A stretch of 64,000 nt of DNA from an uncultured Muribaculaceae bacterium (GCA_910583795.1 CAJTZQ010000008.1:5536-69535), one strand, 5' to 3'; shown: positions 44,377 to 54,141, counted from the first letter of the stretch. Notes: generated by a model not told the origin, from the letters alone. Made by a program: numbers and translations.

Positions 44377-45306
44377 ATGTCAAAAGTAACAGTTGTTGGC
44401 GCCGGCAATGTAGGCGCAACCGCAGCAAATGTTATCGCTCTTCGCGAAATTGCTGATGAAGTGGTAATGATCGATATCAAAGAAGGAGTTTCTGAAGGAA
44501 AGGCCATGGACATGATGCAGACAGCGAATCTGCTCGACATGAACACACGCATCAGTGGAGTGACCAACAACTATGAAGCAACAAAAGATAGCGATGTTGT
44601 TGTGATCACATCAGGAATTCCACGTAAACCAGGTATGACTCGCGAAGAGCTCATCGGCGTGAACGCAGGAATTGTGAAGCAAGTGACTGAAAGTGTTCTC
44701 GCTCACAGCCCCAATGCAGTCATAGTATGCGTATCCAACCCAATGGACACAATGACATATCTTATCCACAAGGTGTCAGGTCTTCCAAAAAACCGCATCA
44801 TCGGTATGGGTGGAGCTCTCGACAGCAGCCGTTTCAAATATTATCTCAGCAAAGCTCTGAACGCTAACCCCAATGAGATTGAAGGCTTTGTAATCGGTGG
44901 CCACGGTGACACCACAATGATACCAATGAAGCGTTTTGCAACACTTCGTGGCATCCCTGTGACCGAGTTCCTTTCTGCTGAAGAGCTCGACAAGGTGGCT
45001 GCAGACACAATGGTAGGTGGCGCCACCCTTACCAAGCTTCTCGGAACCTCTGCATGGTACGCTCCTGGAGCCGCTACAGCTGAAGTTGTTGAAGCAGTCA
45101 TCCATGATCAGGATGCCATCATCCCATGTTCAGCTCTTCTCGACGGCGAATATGGCGAGAAAGACCTCTGCATCGGTGTTCCTTGTGTTCTCGGCAAAGG
45201 TGGTATCAAGAAAATTCTTGAAATCGAACTCAACGAAGAGGAGAAAGCACTCTTCAAGAAGAGCGCTGAAGCTGTTCACAAAACAAATGCAGCTCTTCCC
45301 TGCTAA
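44377..45306 (+). CDS. mdh: Malate dehydrogenase
   Basis: The 309-residue protein has the NAD-binding GAGNVG loop (8-13), the substrate-loop arginines in GIPRKPGMTREE that distinguish malate from lactate dehydrogenase, the catalytic His in GGHGDTTMIP, and SNPMDTMTYL. It belongs to the lactate-dehydrogenase-like malate dehydrogenases. It interconverts malate and oxaloacetate, in Bacteroidales usually in the reductive branch towards succinate. It has its own promoter and a strong terminator. Confidence 0.96.
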   Translation: MSKVTVVGAGNVGATAANVIALREIADEVVMIDIKEGVSEGKAMDMMQTANLLDMNTRISGVTNNYEATKDSDVVVITSGIPRKPGMTREELIGVNAGIVKQVTESVLAHSPNAVIVCVSNPMDTMTYLIHKVSGLPKNRIIGMGGALDSSRFKYYLSKALNANPNEIEGFVIGGHGDTTMIPMKRFATLRGIPVTEFLSAEELDKVAADTMVGGATLTKLLGTSAWYAPGAATAEVVEAVIHDQDAIIPCSALLDGEYGEKDLCIGVPCVLGKGGIKKILEIELNEEEKALFKKSAEAVHKTNAALPC

Positions 45307-45326
45307 TGAATTTAACAGTAACAAAA

Positions 45327-45365
45327 GAATCCGGATGCCGTCTGGCATCCGGATTCTTCTTTATA
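45327..45365 (+). terminator. Terminator of mdh
   Basis: GAATCCGGATGCC and GGCATCCGGATTC form a perfect 13-bp stem with a GTCT loop (45340-45343), followed by TTCTTTATATTT. Confidence 0.9.
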
Positions 45366-45414
45366 TTTACTCAATTATTTAGTTTTACACTCAAACTTAA
45401 AGTTTGAAAGATAT

Positions 45415-45684
45415 TCAGGGAATTATCACTTGCCAGGCGATAAACACCCCTATTATTGCCAAAACTGTAAGGATTCCAAATACAAATGCACACAATTGTA
45501 GAGTTTTAGCCGCGGAGGGACTCAATCTCATGATATAAACAGCGACCAACTCACAGAACGCTTCCATAAACATAAAGAAAAGAGGGATAAATGTCCACCA
45601 TACCGTTTTAAACACAGATAAAACAATTATCACCAGTATAGTTAATATCATGCCGCCCCATGCGGCTGGTTTGGAATTCAACAT
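45415..45684 (-). CDS. Small membrane protein of unknown function
   Basis: The 89-residue protein has three likely membrane segments (about 10-27, 29-50 and 64-87: LTILVIIVLSVF, FIPLFFMFMEAFCELVAVYI, LCAFVFGILTVLAIIGVFIAW). I do not recognise the family. The codon use looks normal and the start ATG 45684 is preceded by an AT-rich stretch. It lies alone between the mdh terminator and a palindromic repeat. Confidence 0.6.
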   Translation of the reverse strand: MLNSKPAAWGGMILTILVIIVLSVFKTVWWTFIPLFFMFMEAFCELVAVYIMRLSPSAAKTLQLCAFVFGILTVLAIIGVFIAWQVIIP

Positions 45685-45710
45685 TTTTTTAATTTATTAA
45701 GTTTATACTA

Positions 45711-45736
45711 TTCAACTTTTGCAAGCATAAGTTGAA
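45711..45736. repeat. Palindromic repeat, diverged copy
   Basis: TTCAACTTTTG and CATAAGTTGAA arms, two mismatches from the common form, between a small membrane-protein gene and the Spi-domain gene. Confidence 0.7.
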
Positions 45737-45752
45737 GGATTTTATATGACTC

Positions 45753-46619
45753 TTATTTTAACAATTTAAAACCATAAGATTTTCCACTTTTCCCATTTAG
45801 AAGCAAAAAATAGAACCCGTTTGGCATTCCGTCAAGTTTAACATGAGCCACATTCGTCCCATTAAATTTCAAGGCATCGATTTGAGAACCTTGAAGATTA
45901 TAAATCCTGCCAATAGTTAAATTTTCCGGAATAATCACCTCATAATGCCCGCCTCCCAGACTTTTTATAATTGGAGATTCATTAATCATGCTATCCTCGA
46001 TTTGACCAGTCCAAGACGATAGAGATGACTTTGTCTCTTCTACAATTTGATTATAAAATGAGAAAGGTGGTTCTTGCCCGCTATCTAAGGTGTTTTCAGA
46101 ATTGTCGTAATTGTCTGCCAACAAATCAGAAAATTCAATTGCGCTATTCCTGAAAAACCTACCGTTGCCGACAAATTGTTTTTTTAAGAGATCTTCAATG
46201 CTATTTTCCAAATCGGTCCACGATAATATGGCATCAGTCGGAATGCGGGAATCATATCGGATAAATTCTATTTCTCTGGCAAACTTTTTCAAAAAAGAAC
46301 TTGATGCCTCGTCTAATTCGTTAATATCAAATTTACCATATCTATCATATGCCAATACCGGATAAGCTTTATTTTCAGCAGATATCACTACAAAACCTCC
46401 AGCTGAACTATTGAACACGTAAAAAGGAGGGAACAATCGGTCAGTAGTCAGATTCCTGCCATTATATACGAGATCGGTTACAGGCATTGTTTCCCGATTT
46501 AAAGCTTCAAAGAAATACTTTGCGATATTCTCAGCCTCTTTGCGGGAAACGGTTTCTGAGAAACAATCAATAACGCCGACAACGACAATTGTTAAAAATA
46601 TGAATAATTTTACCCTCAT
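45753..46619 (-). CDS. Secreted Spi-domain protein with T9SS-type C-terminus
   Basis: The 288-residue protein has a signal peptide, then a Spi/streptopain-propeptide domain (about 22-105; FPPFYVFNSSAGGFVVISAENKAYPVLAYD). In C10 proteases this part inhibits the enzyme, but here no protease domain follows. The last 60 residues (IYNLQGSQIDAL, MPNGFYFLLLNG, GFKLLK) resemble a type-A sorting domain of the type IX secretion system. It is probably a secreted or surface-held protease inhibitor or an immune-evasion protein; this is inference. Palindromic repeats flank the gene on both sides. Confidence 0.72.
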   Translation of the reverse strand: MRVKLFIFLTIVVVGVIDCFSETVSRKEAENIAKYFFEALNRETMPVTDLVYNGRNLTTDRLFPPFYVFNSSAGGFVVISAENKAYPVLAYDRYGKFDINELDEASSSFLKKFAREIEFIRYDSRIPTDAILSWTDLENSIEDLLKKQFVGNGRFFRNSAIEFSDLLADNYDNSENTLDSGQEPPFSFYNQIVEETKSSLSSWTGQIEDSMINESPIIKSLGGGHYEVIIPENLTIGRIYNLQGSQIDALKFNGTNVAHVKLDGMPNGFYFLLLNGKSGKSYGFKLLK

Positions 46620-46668
46620 ATATATTTATAACGTGAGTAGATATTAAAAATTAGTCACAGATAATATT

Positions 46669-46834
46669 ATTTATTCAACTTTCGCAAGCGAAAGTTGAGG
46701 GTTATAGGGTCATAAGGTTAAAAGGTTAATCTCCAATTGTGGAAAGACATCCGACTTTTTAAGATATTATGTATAGATACAACTCTTTAGCCACTTAACT
46801 TTCAATTCTTAAGCAAACTTACGAAACTTAAATT
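46669..46834. repeat. Dispersed intergenic repeat, copy B (about 165 bp)
   Basis: It has the same block order as 20378-20536: palindrome (46674-46698), GGGTTATAGGGT, AAAAGGTTAAT, CCAATTGTGGA, TTCAATTCTTAAG, and the end AAACTTAAATTA. The remainder of 46620-46923 holds only this repeat and a terminator. Confidence 0.75.
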
Positions 46835-46860
46835 ATTTATTAAGTACCTGAGAAAACTAT

Positions 46861-46907
46861 ATGATAAAAACGCATCTCCCCAATTGGAAAGATGCGTTTT
46901 TTATCAT
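46861..46907. terminator. Bidirectional terminator after MFS gene
   Basis: AAAAACGCATCT and AGATGCGTTTTTT form a long stem with T tracts on both strands; the outer ATGAT/ATCAT bases also pair. It ends the minus-strand MFS gene. Confidence 0.85.
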
Positions 46908-46923
46908 ATAAGATTCAAATCGG

Positions 46924-48417
46924 TTAATCTTCAGCAGCCACAACTTCTGCCTCAAGTTCTGCCTCTTTTGCTGATTCTGAAACGCTATTGGGAAGTTCGA
47001 GACCATAGTGTTTCTTGGCATCCATAGCCTTTAAAGCCACACCAAGAATGAGAGCAAGAACACCGAGAGACGCAAACACAAGCATCGGAACGGTGTAATT
47101 ATAATCCATTGCATTTTCTACTCCGGGGTTAGTAGCCGCAAGGACGGCACCGATAATCATGGGGAAAGCATACAGACCAATATTCTGAATCCAGAATATC
47201 ACTGCATACGCAGATCCTAAAAGCCTGTTGTCTACTAATTTCGGAACAGACGGCCAGAGAGATGCAGGAACGAGAGAGAAACTTATGCCCAAAAGCACTA
47301 TAGCACTGTATGCCACAACGGCTGATTGTGTTGCAGGGAGGATAAATGCAAAAGTCAAATGACAAATAATCATTAATATCGCACCCCATATAAGCATTGT
47401 TGCACCTTTACCTTTACGGTCAAGAAAATTTCCGAGAATAGGTGTGATTATTCCGGCTCCAATCGGGAATACGAAGAATACACGACCGGCGGCTTCGGCT
47501 GTAATTCCAAGGTTACATTGAAGCATGTTGGTTGCATATTTCTGGAACGGGAAAATTGCAGAATAATAAAGCACACAAAGCAATGCCACTACCCAAAACA
47601 CTTTGGAAGAGAATATATATTTGAGGTCTGATATCTTGAAAGGATCATCTTTAACCTCTCCTGAGGAACCCAACTCTTTCTCAAGCTTCTTATCCATGAA
47701 AGCATACGCAATGAATCCAATCAGTCCGATCAACAATAAAAGGACAGAGAATGCCACTGGTCTGGAAACATTGATATTGTCGCGGAAAGATGCTATGGCA
47801 GGCGATCCGAGGAAGACAACAGCCACGCCAAGGCGTGCAAGAGCCATCTCGCTACCCATGGCAAGAGCCATCTCTTTTCCTTCAAACCATTTCACTATGC
47901 CTCTTGACACCGTGATGCCCGCCATTTCGACTCCACAACCAAAAATCATGAACCCAATTGCTGAAAGTTTTGCAGAAGCAGGCATACCTTCATAAAACGG
48001 AGTTATATTCCACCATGTGTCAGGAAGATTGACAAAATTATCAATGAATCCATATAAACCGCTGGATGCAAACGAATCGGTAAGAGCATAGTAGTTGATG
48101 AAACCGCCTACCACCATCACGGCTCCTGAAAGAATTGCAGTAAAGCGCACCCCCATTTTGTCAAGAATAATACCAGCAAAAATAAGGAAGAATACGAATA
48201 CATTCAAGAATGTTTCAGAACCTGCAAATCTACCATATGCAGAGGGATCCCAACCTTTTGTGCTCTGGAGGTATTCCTGCAATGGAGAAAGCACATCAAC
48301 AAAAATGTAGGCGAAAAACATCGCCGAAGCCAATAAGACAAGCGCGGTCCAGCGTGCCCATGCTTTGTCGCGCATCAGCTCTTGTGGAGCGGAAATAGAA
48401 TTGTGTTTTGTAGACAT
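46924..48417 (-). CDS. Major facilitator superfamily transporter
   Basis: The 497-residue protein has about 12 membrane segments, with the family motif-A-like GIILDKMGVRF after helix 2 and GNFLDRKGKGATM in the second half. The opening DKAWARWTALVLLASAMFFAYIF and the domain arrangement match a Bacteroidales MFS group usually annotated without substrate. A charged C-terminal tail (EAELEAEVVAAED) is present. ATG 48417 is used because the codon at 48435 is TTG. It is divergent from the TonB receptor gene, and both have well-formed promoters. Confidence 0.85.
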   Translation of the reverse strand: MSTKHNSISAPQELMRDKAWARWTALVLLASAMFFAYIFVDVLSPLQEYLQSTKGWDPSAYGRFAGSETFLNVFVFFLIFAGIILDKMGVRFTAILSGAVMVVGGFINYYALTDSFASSGLYGFIDNFVNLPDTWWNITPFYEGMPASAKLSAIGFMIFGCGVEMAGITVSRGIVKWFEGKEMALAMGSEMALARLGVAVVFLGSPAIASFRDNINVSRPVAFSVLLLLIGLIGFIAYAFMDKKLEKELGSSGEVKDDPFKISDLKYIFSSKVFWVVALLCVLYYSAIFPFQKYATNMLQCNLGITAEAAGRVFFVFPIGAGIITPILGNFLDRKGKGATMLIWGAILMIICHLTFAFILPATQSAVVAYSAIVLLGISFSLVPASLWPSVPKLVDNRLLGSAYAVIFWIQNIGLYAFPMIIGAVLAATNPGVENAMDYNYTVPMLVFASLGVLALILGVALKAMDAKKHYGLELPNSVSESAKEAELEAEVVAAED

Positions 48418-48529
48418 AATATTAGGTTTGTTCAAAAATTTCGACTTGAGATCTTACATTCCCATTCTGCAGTCATAAGTTTTTACATGCATAACAGGAT
48501 AATGGTGCAAGATTTAAAACAGAAATTGT

Positions 48530-48562
48530 GCAAATTTACACCTTTTAATAAAATAATCCAAA
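48530..48562 (-). promoter_or_regulatory. Promoter of MFS gene
   Basis: On the minus strand TTTG, 20 bases, TAAATTTGC: a close match to the Bacteroidetes consensus. It drives the MFS gene with a leader of about 100 bases. Confidence 0.7.
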
Positions 48563-48610
48563 TACAAGCCCCAACAATAGATGAATATTTTGTTAAATAT
48601 TACGGAATAT

Positions 48611-48642
48611 TTTGACGCTTCTTTAAATTATCTTAATTTTGC
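48611..48642 (+). promoter_or_regulatory. Promoter of TonB receptor gene
   Basis: TTTG (48611-48614), 19 bases, TAATTTTGC (48634-48642). The leader is about 140 bases. Together with the MFS promoter it fills the 374-base divergent spacer; no operator repeat is obvious. Confidence 0.7.
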
Positions 48643-48791
48643 ACAAGGAAATTTTCCTCCTCACGGGGAATACTCCACACCACACAATTCTCTCCATATT
48701 ATAACACATGAATTATGAAACCATCCCTCCAAGCGTTCTCTAAAAAATTTTTATAATTCCATAAACCCTTATTAATTTAAACAACCAACGT

Positions 48792-51524
48792 ATGAAGAGA
48801 TTATTGCTCTTTGCCGTAGCACTTCTAAGTGTCGTTTCCTGGGCTTTTGCTCAAGGAAACACAGTGACGTGCAGCGGTTCAGTCATCGATGAACTGGGCG
48901 AGCCCGTCATCGGTGCCACAGTTCAAGCGAAAGGCACATCGGTTGCAGTTCCCACTGACATCGACGGTAGATTCTCACTCAAAGTGCCTTCATCAACTAA
49001 AGATATCCAAATATCATATATTGGGTATAAGACACAAGTGCTCAAAGCACAACCCGATATGGGTATCATCAAAATGGAGCCCGACTCCAAAATGCTTCAA
49101 GACGTTGTTGTCACTCAGTCAAAGGCTCGCACCCGCGAGACCCCTATAGCCATGTCAGAGTTGACAGCAGGACAAATTGAAGCCAAGCTCGGTAACAAAG
49201 AATTTCCCGAGGTGCTGAAAAGCACACCAGGGGTATGGGCCACTCCTGAAGGAGGTGGCTACGGCGATGCAAAAATCAACATGCGTGGATTTAAAGCACC
49301 AAACGTTGCAGTGCTTGTTAACGGTATTCCTATGAATGACATGGAATGGGGCGGCATCTATTGGTCAAACTTTGCAGGTCTTGGAGGTGTGACTACAAGT
49401 ATGCAGACTCAACGCGGTCTTGGTGCAGCCATCATCTCATCTCCATCCATCGGAGGAACAATCAACATCACGACTCGTGGCCTCGATGCAAAAAAAGGAG
49501 GTTCTGTATGGTACGGAATGGGGAATGACAATCTCAACGATGTAGGATTCAGCGTTTCTTCAGGACTCATGGACAACGGTTGGGCTATAAGTGTGCTTGG
49601 CAGCCGCAAATGGGGAGACGGTTACATTCAGGGCACAGAATTTGAAGCCTGGAATTATTTTGTAAACGTGTCTAAGAAGATCGCATACAATCATCAGTTG
49701 TCTCTAACTGCTTTCGGTGCACCCCAATGGCACAACCAAAGAAATGCCGTTTATGGCACTCTTTCTATTGAAAACTGGCAAGGTGCCAAGGAGTATATGA
49801 ATGGAGAAAGCATGTACAAATACAACCCCACCTATGGTTTCGACAATGAGGGTCGTCAACGCACAGCTTATCGTAATCAATATCACAAACCAATCATTTC
49901 TCTAAACCATATCTGGCAGATAAATGAATATTCTTCATTGTCTACCGCACTTTACATGTCGTTGGCAAGCGGAGGCGGATATTCAGGTCAAGGTCGCACA
50001 AGCAATGATCGGAATAAATGGAGAGGCGCTTATAACGGTGCCATAACCACTGATCTGCGTCGTCCAGACGGTACATTCGACTATGGTGCCATACAGGATA
50101 TGAACGCTGCATCTACCACTGGCTCTTTAATGGCGATGTCTGAGAGCGTCAACAGTCATGAATGGTATGGTCTGGTATCAACATATAAGAACGAGATTCT
50201 TCCAAACAAACTCACCCTGACCGGAGGTGTCGACATAAGATATTACATCGGTCACCATAAGAACAAACTTATCGACTTATATTCCGGTGAATACTTCATT
50301 GATGATTCTGACCGTGTAAACGTAAAACCGGAAAACAATAGCGCAGCATTGGATCCCAATTGGAAATATGAAAAATTAGGGGTTGGAGATATCGTTTATA
50401 GAAATTACGACGGGTTCACCCACCAGGAGGGTGTTTACGGGCAAGGAGAATATAAAATATTAGATGGTGCGATCACCACATTCCTTGCCGGCTCTATCAA
50501 TCTTACAAGCTATAAGAAGAAAGATATGTTCTACTATGATGAAGCCCACGGCACAACATCATGGCATTCTTTCCTTGGAGGAACTGTTAAAGGAGGCGTT
50601 AACTGGAACATTGACCGCCACAACAACATTTTTCTCAATGGCGGTTATATCTCAAAAGCTCCCTTCTTCTCTTATGGCGTATTCCTTAAGGCTGACCAAA
50701 GCAATGCCGTTAATCCAAATGCAAGAAACGAGAAAATCGGTTCTGTAGAACTTGGATATGGTTTCCATTCACCGAAATTCTCACTCACAGCCAATGGATA
50801 TTTCACCAAATGGATGGACCGCAGCGATCGTGAGACCGTTAAACGTGGTGAAATCACAAGCGGACCTGACGCCGGAAGCTACTATTCTCTCAGCCTTGAA
50901 AATGTGTCTGCACAACACATTGGATTTGAAGTAGACTTTACTTATCTTCCAGCAAAATGGCTTGAAATCCAAGGTATGTTCTCATGGGGAGACTGGATTT
51001 GGACCAACAATCCTAAAGGATATTATTACAACGAACAAGGTCAACCTCTTAAAAACATCGTGAATGGAGAACTTGCTTCCGGCGTTCTTGCAGAAGACCA
51101 CGCATGGGGGGTTATAAATCAGAAAAATCATAAAGTGTGCGGTTCAGCTCAGACAACCGCCGCGCTCGGGGTCACCTTTAAACCATTCAAAGGATTCCGT
51201 ATCGGAGCAGACTGGACGATGAGTGCACGTAACTATTCTGATTACTATCTTGATGCCTCGAGCCTCGAAGTCAATAAAGCTCTCACACTCTCCGATCCTT
51301 GGGAAATTCCTTGGGGTAATGAATTCGATCTATCTGCGAGCTACAAATTCAAAATGGCTGGTCTTGATGCAACAATTTACGGTAATGTTTATAATCTTTT
51401 CAACTACTATTACGTAAAGGATGCACAGACTCCATATAATGTGAATGGCACTTGGCAAAACGCAACTTATGCAATTTATTCATTTGGCCGCACATTCTCT
51501 TTGAAATTAAAAATCAATTTCTAA
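48792..51524 (+). CDS. TonB-dependent receptor
   Basis: The 910-residue protein has a signal peptide, a carboxypeptidase-regulatory-like domain (about 25-105; VIGATVQAKGTSVAVPTDIDGRF), a plug (about 110-235; INMRGFKAPNVAVLVNGIPMNDM) and a 22-strand-type barrel ending SFGRTFSLKLKINF. The C-terminal strand is typical. It lacks the SusC/RagA-specific layout, so this is a general outer-membrane receptor. It is followed after 21 bases by a lipoprotein gene, a receptor/lipoprotein pair; the substrate is unknown and no glycoside hydrolase is next to it. Confidence 0.9.
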   Translation: MKRLLLFAVALLSVVSWAFAQGNTVTCSGSVIDELGEPVIGATVQAKGTSVAVPTDIDGRFSLKVPSSTKDIQISYIGYKTQVLKAQPDMGIIKMEPDSKMLQDVVVTQSKARTRETPIAMSELTAGQIEAKLGNKEFPEVLKSTPGVWATPEGGGYGDAKINMRGFKAPNVAVLVNGIPMNDMEWGGIYWSNFAGLGGVTTSMQTQRGLGAAIISSPSIGGTINITTRGLDAKKGGSVWYGMGNDNLNDVGFSVSSGLMDNGWAISVLGSRKWGDGYIQGTEFEAWNYFVNVSKKIAYNHQLSLTAFGAPQWHNQRNAVYGTLSIENWQGAKEYMNGESMYKYNPTYGFDNEGRQRTAYRNQYHKPIISLNHIWQINEYSSLSTALYMSLASGGGYSGQGRTSNDRNKWRGAYNGAITTDLRRPDGTFDYGAIQDMNAASTTGSLMAMSESVNSHEWYGLVSTYKNEILPNKLTLTGGVDIRYYIGHHKNKLIDLYSGEYFIDDSDRVNVKPENNSAALDPNWKYEKLGVGDIVYRNYDGFTHQEGVYGQGEYKILDGAITTFLAGSINLTSYKKKDMFYYDEAHGTTSWHSFLGGTVKGGVNWNIDRHNNIFLNGGYISKAPFFSYGVFLKADQSNAVNPNARNEKIGSVELGYGFHSPKFSLTANGYFTKWMDRSDRETVKRGEITSGPDAGSYYSLSLENVSAQHIGFEVDFTYLPAKWLEIQGMFSWGDWIWTNNPKGYYYNEQGQPLKNIVNGELASGVLAEDHAWGVINQKNHKVCGSAQTTAALGVTFKPFKGFRIGADWTMSARNYSDYYLDASSLEVNKALTLSDPWEIPWGNEFDLSASYKFKMAGLDATIYGNVYNLFNYYYVKDAQTPYNVNGTWQNATYAIYSFGRTFSLKLKINF

Positions 51525-51545
51525 CATTTTCCAAGGATTTCATTT

Positions 51546-53546
51546 ATGAAAAAAATCAATATAAAATCGGTTTCACTTCTCACCGGAATCGTTCTTTTGA
51601 GCGGATGCGGCGAGAACGCTTGGAATGATCATCTTGACGGTTTTGAGGTGCCTCCAATTTATTCCAAGACTGAGACCATAAACTATACACTCACTGCAGA
51701 CGACTATAAAGCTATAGCATCCAACTCAACCAATAAATCATTGGCTTCTGAGGCTGGAGAATCTGATGAACTTGCAGAGATCGGTACAAATGGGTATTTT
51801 TCAACCGCTGCGCAGGCACGCAAATATATACCGGCATTTGTTTCCAATTCTTCATTCCCATATTTTACGCTCAACAACGGCTCCTCTCTAAAAATTGGAT
51901 ATGATCTTGCTACAAACCAACCAGCAGAAGTTGTCGCTATCAACAACGGTGTCAAGACTTATACCGTTTCAGAGGCAGACTATCAGGAAGCATGGGGCAG
52001 CGAAGAAGATTTCATACCTGGATTCGCACCCATAACCCCGGCTTCTGCTAACCTCGCCGGGATATTGAAAACTCAATTTCCTGATGCCGTGTCAGGTGAT
52101 TATGCTGTCATTTCATATCAAGAGGCATCAGTAAATCCTGTGTTCGGCAATGCAGAATCCGGTCCGACTGTCTATATTGATGAATCTTTTGCCGAAGGCT
52201 TAGGAGCATTTACCATTGACAACGTCTCTATCCCCTCAGACCTCTCTTATGTTTGGAACCATGATGCCGGGTATTCCTGCATGAAAGCGAGTGCTTATGC
52301 CAACAAGACAAATTTTGAATCTGAAAGTTGGCTTGTTTCTCCGGAAATTAAACTTTCAGACAATGCAAACGCTATTCTAACATTTGATCAGGCTGTGCAA
52401 TACTTTGCAGATATAGAAACTGCAAAAAATGAAGCCTCGATAAATGTCAGAATCTCAGGAGGGGCTTGGGAGAAGCTCACAGTTCCGGGATTTCCGGAAA
52501 AACTTAGCTGGTCTTTCGTGGCGTCTGGAGACATTGATCTTTCTGCCTACAATGGAAAGTCGATCCAAATCGGTTTTTGCTATAAGAGCACAGCATCAAA
52601 AGCGGGCACTTGGGAGGTTAATAATGTAAAGCTTGCAGATGGAGGCGAGACTCGTGCGTTTTCCACAAGAGCCGCCGCTGCCCCGGTTCCAACAATCGGG
52701 AAAAATGCCATCTATGTTTTCAATGGATCTGAATGGGATGTACCTGGGTCAATGTTAGTGCTTCAGCCTGACGATTATATTGCAATGGGTCAGTCAAGAG
52801 GCAATCTTTCAGGGACTCTTCCTTCTCAGCTCCTTCCGACCTATCTTTCACAAACATTGCCTTATGCCGCTGATGATGCTGCCGAAATTGTAGCATATAA
52901 ATATTACAATGGAAGCACAACATCATATAAGGCAAACCAGTTTACCAAAACTGAAGGTAACTGGGTGATGAATAATGGAGCCACAGTTGATCAATTTACC
53001 AAGAAAGACAACGTTTGGCAGTTCAACCCGTCAGTAGAGATGACTCTTCCTTACTCACGCAACACGGATCCTACATACACATATTTTATGGCATGTAAAG
53101 ACTGGGTGTTTGCAAATGTAACCAAGAAGTTATATCCGGATGCGTCACCCGCCAACGGAAGCAAACCTGGACCTCCGTTTATTGACTACCGTGATAATGC
53201 AGAATTCTATTCCGGGGTGTCAGCATACTACGGAAATGTAGATGTAAGAGCAAATACAGCCAAGAGCAATGCTCCGGAAGGCTATACAGGTTATGACGGT
53301 TTGACTGATGATGAAATCTCAGAACTTGTAAAGAAACGTTTTGCAACAGAAACGTTCCCAGGTGCTCTTGCAATGTTGCATGCAGATGCGGAGCCTGTTG
53401 CAGGTATGGACGTCACCTATACTTATAAATTTACAGCATATACTTCAGAAGGTGCAAAAGAATATACTATTGTATATATAGTAACAGGTAAAGGTGAATT
53501 CACTTTCAGCAGTTGTGACTGGTGGACTAATGGAAAGCCTGAATAA
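51546..53546 (+). CDS. Receptor-associated lipoprotein with choice-of-anchor J-like domain
   Basis: The 666-residue protein has a lipobox (TGIVLLSGCGENAW), an N-terminal part with no known domain, and a jelly-roll section at about 210-365 (YIDESFAEGLGAFTIDNVS, ESESWLVSPEIKL, LTFDQAVQYF) of the choice-of-anchor J type. The last part is Tyr- and Asn-rich. It is the second gene of a TonB receptor operon and probably the surface-exposed ligand-binding partner. Binding specificity is unknown. Confidence 0.75.
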   Translation: MKKINIKSVSLLTGIVLLSGCGENAWNDHLDGFEVPPIYSKTETINYTLTADDYKAIASNSTNKSLASEAGESDELAEIGTNGYFSTAAQARKYIPAFVSNSSFPYFTLNNGSSLKIGYDLATNQPAEVVAINNGVKTYTVSEADYQEAWGSEEDFIPGFAPITPASANLAGILKTQFPDAVSGDYAVISYQEASVNPVFGNAESGPTVYIDESFAEGLGAFTIDNVSIPSDLSYVWNHDAGYSCMKASAYANKTNFESESWLVSPEIKLSDNANAILTFDQAVQYFADIETAKNEASINVRISGGAWEKLTVPGFPEKLSWSFVASGDIDLSAYNGKSIQIGFCYKSTASKAGTWEVNNVKLADGGETRAFSTRAAAAPVPTIGKNAIYVFNGSEWDVPGSMLVLQPDDYIAMGQSRGNLSGTLPSQLLPTYLSQTLPYAADDAAEIVAYKYYNGSTTSYKANQFTKTEGNWVMNNGATVDQFTKKDNVWQFNPSVEMTLPYSRNTDPTYTYFMACKDWVFANVTKKLYPDASPANGSKPGPPFIDYRDNAEFYSGVSAYYGNVDVRANTAKSNAPEGYTGYDGLTDDEISELVKKRFATETFPGALAMLHADAEPVAGMDVTYTYKFTAYTSEGAKEYTIVYIVTGKGEFTFSSCDWWTNGKPE

Positions 53547-53568
53547 TTAATTAATTCCAATAATTGAG

Positions 53569-53605
53569 AATAGGCACGTTTCATGATGAGACGTGCCTAT
53601 TTTAA
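53569..53605. terminator. Bidirectional terminator between lipoprotein and thioredoxin-like genes
   Basis: AATAGGCACGT and ACGTGCCTATT form an 11-bp stem with T tracts on both sides; it serves converging genes. Confidence 0.85.
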
Positions 53606-53619
53606 TTGGATGTAGTTTA

Positions 53620-54048
53620 TTATTTATCGAGATATTTAGATATATCGGCTTTTATTTGTGCGGCTCCATGGAAGCCGATGCTGCGATACACTTCCTTTCC
53701 TTCCGCAGAAATATATATTAATGCGGGGATTGAGGATATGCTATATTTGGCACTAACATCCGGCATGCTGTCTACGTTAACAGTCACAAAATCCACTTTA
53801 CCCGCAAATTCTTCTTTCAGTTGAGCGAATATTGGTTTAAGTTGCCGACAAGGAGGGCACCATTCAGCTGAAAAGTCAACTACGACAGGCAATCCGTTCG
53901 CACTGAATGAATCACCGGAAGAAACCGAACCTTCCGTTTTGACGGATTCTTGCACCGGAATAGAATCTGATGATTTACTTTCTTTCCCACCGCATGATGT
54001 GGCAACAAATGCTAATGCAGTTGCAAAATACAATATTTGTTTTTTCAT
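53620..54048 (-). CDS. Thioredoxin-like lipoprotein
   Basis: The 142-residue protein has a lipoprotein signal (ALAFVATSCGGK) and a thioredoxin domain with the active site VDFSAEWCPPCRQLKP and the cis-Pro loop SISSIPALIYIS. The WCPPC site suggests a reducing or thiol-transfer role in the periplasm, as in TlpA/ResA-like proteins. ATG 54048 is chosen because upstream codons spoil the signal peptide (ATG 54054 is possible). It lies downstream of pfp on the same strand but behind a terminator. Confidence 0.85.
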   Translation of the reverse strand: MKKQILYFATALAFVATSCGGKESKSSDSIPVQESVKTEGSVSSGDSFSANGLPVVVDFSAEWCPPCRQLKPIFAQLKEEFAGKVDFVTVNVDSMPDVSAKYSISSIPALIYISAEGKEVYRSIGFHGAAQIKADISKYLDK

Positions 54049-54089
54049 AGGCATATAAATACAAAAACAGTAGATAACATTATAACAAA

Positions 54090-54120
54090 AAAGGCGTCGG
54101 GAATATAACCTGACGCCTTT
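54090..54120 (-). terminator. Terminator of pfp
   Basis: AAAGGCGTCGGG and CCTGACGCCTTT pair over 12 bp (one G-T pair) with a seven-base loop and a run of T on the minus strand. Confidence 0.8.
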
Positions 54121-54141
54121 CATATTTTTATTGATCACTTA

